In this document: one piece after another, positions 57,766-64,000 of the stretch | Numbering within the stretch: position 1 is the stretch's first letter | Layout of the letters: every line of letters starts with the position of its first letter | Assembly (NCBI GenBank): GCA_949825045.1 | Contig: OX463810.1 | Coordinates: forward strand, 31,878,201 to 31,942,200 | Direction: 5' to 3' | DNA length: 64,000 nt | DNA from: Argyresthia goedartella | Lineage: Eukaryota; Arthropoda; Insecta; Lepidoptera; Argyresthiidae | The notes under the pieces: generated by a model | The model's input: only the letters and a program-made list of their open reading frames with translations | What the model was told of the DNA's origin: nothing | The model's database searches: none | Position numbers and translations under genes: made by a program

Positions 57766-58186
57766 CCGGTCAAGTGCGAGTCTAAATCGCGCACGAAGGG
57801 TTCCGTACCACCGTTCAATGGAAGCGATGGTGTGGAGTGAATAGTTTGGATTTTACACAGCAAAATATTGTTTACAAAGTTATTGGTGCGGTTAATTTCA
57901 CACTCCATGTACGTAACCAGGTGCATCCATAAGTTTGTATGTGGTATTGAAAGAATTGTTGTATGGGAGCCCCCTTAAATATTTCTTTTATCCTGTTTTT
58001 TAGTATTTGTTGTTATAGCGGCAACAGAAATACATAATATGTGAAAATTTCAACTCTCTAGCTAGCTAGGTTCTTGAGATACAGCCTGGTGACAGACGGA
58101 CGGACGGACGGACGGACGGACGGACGGACGGACAGCGAAGTCTTAGTAATAGGGTTCCGTTCTTACCCGTTGGGTACGGAACCCTA
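57766..58186 (+). repeat. GGGTTCCG-type repeat with (GGAC)n run, inside Jockey B
   Basis: From ggtcaagtgcgagtctaaat to gggtacggaaccctaaaaa; near-identical to the reverse complement of 35518-35935. It contains about nine GGAC units at 58093-58131. Flanking aaaaa on both sides may be the target duplication. Removing it rejoins the Jockey B frame. Confidence 0.88.
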
Positions 58187-58876
58187 AAAAGGACCCTTAA
58201 GAATTTTGGAAATATATTAAGTCTAAGCGGAACAATAATTGGATATCCGTGTAACATGCAATATCAGGGCAAAACACTTTCAAAAGGAGAAGACATTTGC
58301 AACTCATTCAACGAGTTCTTCCAAAGTGTATTTATTACTCCTTCCTCGTCTCATAAATTTGATGCAGGGTCAGATCAAAACACTGTATCTGATAATTTGT
58401 GTCATATTCAAGTAACTGATGCGGGGTTATTGAAGTTATTTAATGGACTTGATCACCGAAAAAGTGCCGGTACCGATGGAATACCAGCCATTTTCATACA
58501 AAAGTGCAAGCGTGGACTTCTTCTACCCATTAAAATTATTTATCAACGATCCTTGAATGAGGGTGTTTTTCCCAAACGTTGGAAAGAAGCACAAATTGTA
58601 CCTATTCACAAGAAAGGTGTCAAAAATTATATAACGAATTATAGGCCCATATCAAAATTCAATATTCTCGGTAAAATGTTTGAAAAAATTGTATACCACT
58701 ATGTATATGCAAATACTATCAAGAGCATACCTACGGCCCAGCATGGCTTTATTAAATCCAGATCAGTCGAAACCAACTTACTTCTTTTGACCGAGTATAT
58801 AACATCTAATATGAGCACAAAGGCTCAAATTGATGTTATATACACGGACTTTGAGAAGGCATTCGATCGAGTAGAC

Positions 58877-58908
58877 CACGATAACTTACTAGTTAGTAAG
58901 TTATCGTG
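58877..58908. repeat. Perfect 15-bp hairpin inside Jockey B RT
   Basis: cacgataacttacta (58877-58891) and tagtaagttatcgtg (58894-58908) around gt. The encoded DNLLVSKLSCVTKLRMLGI looks like DNLLVTKLRMLGI with extra residues, so the right arm is probably an inserted inverted copy. Confidence 0.8.
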
Positions 58909-59759
58909 CGTAACTAAGCTGCGTATGTTGGGTATAAACGGGAACCTACTTAGGTGGGTTGAATCGTACATAAAGAATAGGTGTCAGGCGGTGGTACTAG
59001 GGGGATATCGATCAAATTATATAACAGTGACATCTGGCGTTCCTCAAGGATCGCATTTAGGACCCTTTATTTTATAATATATACCTCTTCGACATACCTC
59101 AATGTTTCAAAAATTCTAATTATTTATTATACGCCGACGACAAGAAGATATTTAGACGAATAGAAACTATAGATGATTGCCACTTACTTCAATCTGATCT
59201 CGACAATCTTACAAAATACTATTCTGAAAATCGAATTAGTGTAAATACAAGTAAATGCCAGGTGATTTCATTTTCACGAAAACATACTACAATACAATAT
59301 AACTATATGATTAGTAAGGAAGCTACACCAAGAACGAATATAGTACGTGATTTGGGAATAATGCTTGACCATAAACTTACGTTTAATGAACATGTCGAAC
59401 ATATCACCAGCAAGGCATTCAAGTCATTGGGTTTTGTTATTCGGAGTAGTCTCCCATTCAAGGACGTACACTGCTTCAAAGCTCTTTATTATGCGTATGT
59501 CAGAAGTGTTGTAGAGTTTGGTGCCGTTGTCTAGCGACCATTCTACGCCCAATATCGCACCCAAAAAGAGCGTATCCAGTGTCTGTTCGTGAAGCACCTC
59601 AACTATAAAGCTAGGTTTCTATCTAACGACTATGCTGAATCTTGCTTACGTCACAAGGTAATGTCATTAGAGGACAGGCGCGATCTCATCGATATGATGT
59701 TTTTGTTCGACCTATTAAATTGTAAATTTGAATGCGGTGACTTACTCAAATACCAAATA

Positions 59760-61022
59760 CCAAATGTCTTTATTACTGTAGATATTTACATATACTTAGC
59801 AATCGTCATTTTTTGCCACTTCTCTACATTGGACCACTGTGGGAGAAGGAGGGCGTAGAAACTCCCACAGATTGATTTTTAGATCTCTTTTTAAAAATTG
59901 CTTATGCTTGCTTGCTTACTAATACAAAATATAATATTTAGTCATTATCATAATTAATAAGCAGGAATAAATAATTACAAAATTATTAACAGCAAGGTCT
60001 GTGTTGAGCCAGATTGACCCCATACAGACCCATCATTTAAGTAATCTTGAACATTGTAATATCCCTTTTTCGACAAAGTCGCTTTAACATGGATTTTAAA
60101 TTGCTCAAATGGCAATGTCAAGATCTCCAGAGGTATCTTGTTGTAGTAGAGAATGCATTGACCCTTGAAAGAATTGCTAACCTTCGCGAGTCTAAACCGG
60201 GGCGCAAGTAGTCTGTGATTATTTCTTAGGTTAACATTACAGCTATCGCTAAGTTTGGGAAATTTTGTAAGGTTCTTGCGTACGTACATTATATTTTCGT
60301 AAATAAATTGACTAGCTACAGTTAGTATGTAAATTTCTTTAAAAAGCTGTCTTAAGGAGTCTGTGCGTTTTAAATTATAAATTGCTCGAATAGCTCTTTT
60401 CTGTAAAATAAAAATAGTTTGAATATCCGCTGCTTTTCCCCTCAACAAGATACCATAGGACATGACACTATGAAAGTAACTAAAATATACTAGCCTAGAT
60501 GTAGCCACATCCGTGTTTTGTCTGATGTTCCTAACAGCGTAAGCTGCAGAACTTCATTTACCAGCCAAATTTTCTATGTGGGGTCCCCACTGCAATTTGT
60601 TATCAATGGTTATTCCAAGAAACTTCGTGTCATTTACTAATTCTAACGTATTGCTGTCCAACACGAAACTGGTTCCAACTTGCCTGACATTTGGAAGTGA
60701 GAATTTGATACATTTGGTTTTACCAGCATTTAACAATAAATTGTTAACTGTGAACCAATTCAAGGTTAAAGATAATACTCTATTGACATCATCAAAATCT
60801 TCTTTTTGTCTTTCAATTTTGAAGACCAGTGAAGTGTCATCAGCAAACAACACTATGCTAGTCAATTTCTCCACCATAAAAGGCAGATCGTTAATATATA
60901 CCAGGAATAAGAAAGGGCCTAATATGGAACCTTGTGGAACGCCAATTTTTACCCCCGATCCATCAGATTTAACGCCGTTGACTTCTGCCTTTTGAATTAT
61001 ATTGCTTAGGTATGATCTTAGT
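59760..61022 (-). pseudogene. Jockey C: 5'-truncated Jockey-clade retroposon inside Jockey B
   Basis: Minus-strand RT from about 61018: VKIGVPQGSILGPFLFLVYI, VLFADDTSLVFK, NWFTVNNLLLNAGKTKCIKF, FLGITIDNKLQWGPHI. After a short shift at about 60555, SYGILLRGKAADIQTIFILQ, MYVRKNLTKFPKLSDSCN and KATLSKKGYYNVQDYLNDG follow, with a 3' region down to 59760. The family also has the copy at 23490-24520. The RT palm FADD is intact. The 5' truncation lies inside RT, at a 13-bp hairpin (61006-61035). Lesions in this copy are few. Confidence 0.85.
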
Positions 61023-61035
61023 AGATCATACCTAA
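61006..61035. repeat. 13-bp hairpin at the 5' junction of Jockey C
   Basis: ttaggtatgatct (61006-61018) and agatcatacctaa (61023-61035), loop tagt. One arm lies in Jockey C, the other at the start of the resumed Jockey B sequence. Confidence 0.75.
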
Positions 61036-61567
61036 ACATGTAAGGTTCAATATACCCAACAAACGAACCCGTCGTACACCACTTTTGTACGTGCCCAAAT
61101 TCGGAACAAACTACGCTCAAAACCCCCCATTTATTCGCTTACCCACACTTTACAATAAAAATTTCTCATCTATTGATTTGTTTGACCTATCACGTAACAC
61201 ATTTAAAAGTAAAATTCTGTCTATCATTAACTTACATGAATGACTTTCTATTGTAGGTATATCGTTTATCGCTTATAAAGATACTTTACCCTACTCCATT
61301 CCTTCACCCGCCCGCCACCCTCCCCCCTCCTCCTACGTCATGAAATATGGACAAGTACATAATGAAAATAGTATTTACAATTTTAATTTAAATACCCACT
61401 CACTATAACTTAATAACATTAGACATAAGTAACTATCATTCTTTAAAACTGCTGTATTGAACTGTATATTTGAGTACCTTGTAATTGGCGTAATATCTTA
61501 TAATGTCACTTGAATATAATACTAAAAGCTGTAAGGTTTACCTAAATAAATAAATAAATAAATAAAT

Positions 61568-61605
61568 AGATCAATGTGTGTAAATGGTGTCCAAGGTATT
61601 ATTAT
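61568..61605 (+). mobile_element. Truncated SINE, right half
   Basis: tagatcaatgtgtgtaaatg then tgtccaaggtattatta is the 3' end of the SINE whose other half ends at 41505. A tttattt-type end follows, and attat is shared with the left flank at 41446-41450. Confidence 0.85.
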
Positions 61606-62028
61606 TTATTTATTATTTAAACTTCTTAACATGAAAAAGACTGAAGATTTATGGGGCATGTCGGTTAACGTGGTTAAATCAGTAATCGATGTGATTGCAC
61701 CATACATGGCAATCACATTCAATAGTTGTATAGCAAACGGAGTTTTTCCTGACCTCATGAAAATGTTTTTTATTACCATCATGAAAATGTTTAAATTAAT
61801 ACCACTTTTCAAATGCGGTAGTAAAGAAGACCCTGCCAACTTCAGACCTGTATCTGTATTGCCAGTGTTGAGCAAGGTGTTTGAAAAGGTCATATTGAGT
61901 CAACTACTCTCTCACTTCAATGCATCTGGGCTACTCCACAAAAAACAGTTCGGATTTACTAAAGGCAGATCAACAACAGACGCCGGAGTAGCGCTTGTAG
62001 AACACATTTATAGTGTTGTAGTTTGAGC
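61606..62028 (+). pseudogene. Jockey A ORF2, second piece (first RT motifs)
   Basis: LLNMKKTEDLWGMSVNVVKS, then LIPLFKCGSKEDPANFRPVS, KVFEKVILSQLLSHF and KKQFGFTKGRSTTDAGVALV are RT motifs 0-2 of a Jockey-clade element, preceded by a duplicated TIMKMF segment. The frame ends at the 19-bp hairpin 62010-62052. The palm with YADD is missing. Confidence 0.8.
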
Positions 62029-62052
62029 AAAAGGCTCAAACTACAACACTAT
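62010..62052. repeat. 19-bp perfect hairpin at the end of the Jockey A RT fragment
   Basis: atagtgttgtagtttgagc (62010-62028) and gctcaaactacaacactat (62034-62052), loop aaaag. The arm sequence is RT code, copied in inverted form. Confidence 0.85.
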
Positions 62053-62090
62053 GGTATCAAAGATAATATATATATGATATATATGTGGCA

Positions 62091-62412
62091 GGCAAATTGT
62101 AAGATTCCACATTTTACAAGGGGCGTCGTCCGTTTACAAACGCGCGCTGCTATGTAATATGCCGAAGGCAAATTGCAAATTGAAATTAAAATAGCAAATT
62201 CTAAGGGCAAAACGCTGCGGCAGCTTAGGTAAAGAGGGTGAGCGAAGCGAAGCCTCGTTTATCCTTCGTGTTAGGTTGAACATGTAAGAACAACAAAACA
62301 TACTAAAAACATAAAAGAGTGTCAATTTGCCTTCGGCATATTACATAGCAGCGCGCGTTTGTAAACGGACTACGCCGTTTGTAAAATGCTGAATCATACA
62401 AATTGCCTGCAA
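62091..62412. mobile_element. MITE-like element with about 90-bp inverted repeats
   Basis: The left arm from gcaggcaaattgtaagat to gccgaaggcaaattg matches the inverted right arm ending tacaaattgcctgc, including tccgtttacaaacgcgcgct. There is no coding capacity. The centre is about 130 bp. tata-rich sequence flanks both sides. The superfamily is not recognised. Confidence 0.8.
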
Positions 62413-62469
62413 CATATATACGAGAATATCATGCAATTAAGAAAAAACATAGCTTTATTTTAAATTGTA

Positions 62470-62815
62470 GGTGATAGCCATACAATTAACACTAGAAATC
62501 GAAATAGGTTAGCACTACCATTATATAGACTACGTAAAATAGGCACATCATTCATGGGGCACTGTATTCGCTTCTACAATAAAATACCACAGGAATCATT
62601 GATCCTTCCTGAAAAGAGGTTCAAAAACTATGTTAAAAATGAGCTGATAAGAATGTCCTATTATAGTATTAAGGAATACTTAGATGGCAAAACTGCATGG
62701 TCCATACCATCTCAGCGCACAGAAATACGACGAGGGGCGATGCATCAAGTCTATCACTCGCCGGCGAATTTTCTTAGACAGAAACCAGTACCTGTTCTAA
62801 AGTCACTTTTTTAAA
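62470..62815 (+). pseudogene. Jockey A ORF2, third piece (C-terminus)
   Basis: GTSFMGHCIRFYNKIPQESL, KRFKNYVKNELIRMSYYSIK and KEYLDGKTAWSIPSQR, with a TAA at 62812, are the usual C-terminal end of lepidopteran Jockey elements. The 3' region that follows ends in ttgattctgattctgatt near 62998. About 250-300 codons of RT are missing between this and the previous piece. Confidence 0.8.
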
Positions 62816-62998
62816 AAGAAGGTATGGGGGAGTTTCTTGCCGTTTCTTCTTAACCCCGAGGCCCACCTTCCGAAACGGTGTAGTCTTTTTTTATATAAAA
62901 AAATTTACTTGTAGTTATAAGTAAGTATAATTTTGACGTTGAATAAGATAATTTATTTATTTATATTCAATAAAAAATTGATTCTGATTCTGATTATG

Positions 62999-63404
62999 AA
63001 TGGACACTTAATTAGTGCCCGAAATATGAAATTTGTGCTCCCACGTGATTTAGAGATAAATGCGAAAAACACATTCACTCTGCTGGGAGAACGTTCTCCT
63101 AGATTTTTTTTAAAGAGACCTAGTTTATTGAAAGTTGAAGGGTAGGTAGCTTATATTTGTGCATAAATGTGCCCGAAGTGGGGAATTTGTGCCTCTTATA
63201 GGCGTTATTCATTTTTCAGCTGGGGTAACGTTTGAGGGTTTCTTTGCATCTCGGCAACGGCTGAACCTATGGATATGATATTTTGTACATTAGTTTAGTT
63301 TGGAGCCCTCTCATTCTAGTTCTAAGACAATAGCGGATCTGCTGCTGACTAATTATTTACCAGAGGCAATTATAAGGAGAGCGACATCTTCGGGAGTAAA
63401 GTAA
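62999..63404. other. Intergenic stretch, repeat-like, no gene
   Basis: A block near 63225-63300 (tctcggcaacggctgaacct) resembles a dispersed repeat seen in moths, from memory. No domain. Confidence 0.4.
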
Positions 63405-63618
63405 AAGGCTTGAGATGCGCGCGAATACTAGACTATACTATAGTGTATATCTATAATAAGTATGTGCGGGTACTTGCATCTGTATACTACCGTCGTATGT
63501 TAATAAATCCAGTCTCGTTTACAAGGGCGTTTCAATCGAGTGCTAGTCCTCTATTTATTCCCAAACAGACCATTTGGCGACGATTAAGCTATCTAAACAG
63601 TGCTAAAACGTGAACAAA
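63405..63618 (+). promoter_or_regulatory. Probable 5' LTR end and leader of an LTR retrotransposon
   Basis: Contains a TATA-like stretch (actatagtgtatatctataa), an aataaatccag polyadenylation-like signal at about 63501, and tttggcgacga at about 63574 in the position of a primer-binding site. LTR borders cannot be set because the other LTR lies outside. Confidence 0.45.
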
Positions 63619-64000
63619 ATGCCGAACGACGATAAGAAAGTGTTGGTCACGAAAAATATTCCGGATTTGAGTGGTATACGAGAATTCAAGGTGAACGCTG
63701 ACCGCTGGTCGACTTACGTAAGCAGGTTGAAGGCGTGGTTCGAGCTTCAAGAGGTTGGCACGTCGATGTATTCTAAATATTTGGTTGCTGTTGTGGGAAC
63801 AGAAGCATTGGATCTTATAATCGACCTTTGTTACCCAGAGAAGCCCGAGGTAACTCACTTTGACACAATCGTGAAGTTAGTCGAAGATCACCTGTCTCCG
63901 AAGCGGTCGCTTATCGCGGAACGCATGATTTATCGTGCATGTAAACAAACGGAAGGAATGTCTATTACGGAGTATTTGGTGAAGTTGAAGAAGCTTAGTA
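63619..64000 (+). CDS. Start of gag of a Ty3/gypsy-type retrotransposon, cut by window edge
   Basis: ATG at 63619 opens a frame of 127 codons to the edge: DRWSTYVSRLKAWFELQEVG, SKYLVAVVGTEALDLIIDL, VEDHLSPKRSLIAERMIYR, TEYLVKLKKL. The pattern of a W/F-rich helix followed by 'HLSPKRSLIAERMIYRACKQ' is the gag capsid region of gypsy-type elements, often annotated in insects near retropepsin/K02A2.6-like polyproteins. No lesion in the visible part. Capsid would package the element RNA in virus-like particles. Confidence 0.8.
   Translation, partial: MPNDDKKVLVTKNIPDLSGIREFKVNADRWSTYVSRLKAWFELQEVGTSMYSKYLVAVVGTEALDLIIDLCYPEKPEVTHFDTIVKLVEDHLSPKRSLIAERMIYRACKQTEGMSITEYLVKLKKLS

Larger units (their letters stand above)
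52398..61243 (+). pseudogene. Jockey B ORF2 (endonuclease, reverse transcriptase), interrupted three times
   Basis: Endonuclease 52398-53387: FYYQDVRGLRSKLHNFYQSI, AVESWLREGILDSE, LAGDINSHFVSWDRS, CGNTLDLIFSN. Shifts near 53385 lead to LKEKHRLHNLWKKYRNPLDY. Joining across piggyBac (one TTAA removed) gives YSAFSLIRSRTKAL; joining across the GGGTTCCG repeat gives a frame into EFWKYIKSKRNNNW. RT 58256-59070: KSAGTDGIPAIFI, NYRPISKFNILGKMFE, YTDFEKAFDRVDHDNLL, SGVPQGSHLGPF, then after a shift LYADDKKIFRR. A TAG at about 59533 follows. The thumb ends near FECGDLLKYQI; after Jockey C the C-terminus resumes (RTRRTPLLYVPKFGTNYAQN) to a TGA at 61241. Confidence 0.85.
41506..61567 (+). mobile_element. 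Jockey B: retroposon carrying six later insertions
   Basis: Starts with a T run and leader directly after ggggctag of the SINE and ends in (taaa)n before tagatcaatg of the same SINE. The intact SINE would read ggggctagatcaatg, so only about 3 bp (tag) seem duplicated. ORF1 (41815-51902) and ORF2 (52398-61243) are complete in outline once the nested elements are removed, but carry stops and shifts. Confidence 0.85.
41040..62998 (+). mobile_element. Jockey A: 5'-truncated Jockey-clade retroposon, outermost shell of the nest
   Basis: Pieces in order are 41055-41450 (linker before RT), 61606-62028 (first RT motifs), a gap holding a MITE, and 62470-62812 (C-terminus with stop), followed by a 3' region ending in ttgattctgattctgatt. 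Joining 41450 to 61606 restores VKTLFKLLNMKKTEDLWGMS without a break, showing that everything between is inserted. The central RT is deleted. Confidence 0.8.

Overview
The window looks like a chromosome segment of a moth or butterfly. It holds two spliced host genes and a very dense load of transposable elements. Lepidoptera is inferred from the interspersed repeats (GGGTTCCGTACC-type repeat, tRNA-derived SINEs, Jockey-clade retroposons with simple-repeat tails) and from the insect-like host proteins. No database search was possible, so all family names rest on recognised motifs, splice sites, terminal repeats and target-site duplications (TSDs) read directly from the sequence.

Host genes: the first two coding exons of COP9 signalosome subunit 2 (CSN2) lie on the minus strand at 3270-3790 and the gene runs off the left edge. 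A complete six-exon gene for the small subunit of ribonucleotide reductase (RnrS, 376 aa) lies on the plus strand at 32953-38341. A candidate E2F site lies upstream of it, and a possible antisense RG-rich exon lies in its second intron.

Left transposon block (4.0-30.3 kb): a decayed I/R1-like retroposon (4400-7112, minus) abuts a two-gene ISL2EU-type DNA transposon (about 7115-19305). The DNA transposon encodes a THAP-domain DDE transposase (broken by one frameshift) and, convergently, an intact SAP-SWIM-YqaJ nuclease. Both genes start beside near-identical 191-bp inverted arms. A 6.9-kb LOA-like retroposon (10120-17000) with a 13-bp TSD sits between the two genes, and carries an ORF1 fragment of another retroposon in its 5' part. 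Further right come paired perfect hairpins, a recent 391-bp tandem duplication, several truncated retroposons, SINEs and two consecutive copies of a retroposon carrying an OTU protease-like domain.

Right transposon block (41.0-63.0 kb): this is one nest of insertions up to six levels deep. A 5'-truncated Jockey element (A) was hit by a truncated SINE. That SINE was hit by a second Jockey element (B, 41506-61567). B was then hit by a Tc1/mariner element (TA duplication), a gypsy-like LTR element (TSD agaag, LTRs of 132 bp with one difference), a piggyBac element (TTAA), a GGGTTCCG repeat and a third Jockey fragment (C). The gypsy LTR contains a hAT element (8-bp TSD acgttctg), whose intron holds a GC-rich foldback. 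Removing each insertion in silico rejoins the interrupted reading frame of its host, which orders the events in time. The mariner (488 aa) and hAT (665 aa) transposases appear intact across their introns. The piggyBac transposase has one stop codon before its Cys-rich tail. The right edge cuts into the gag of another LTR retrotransposon.
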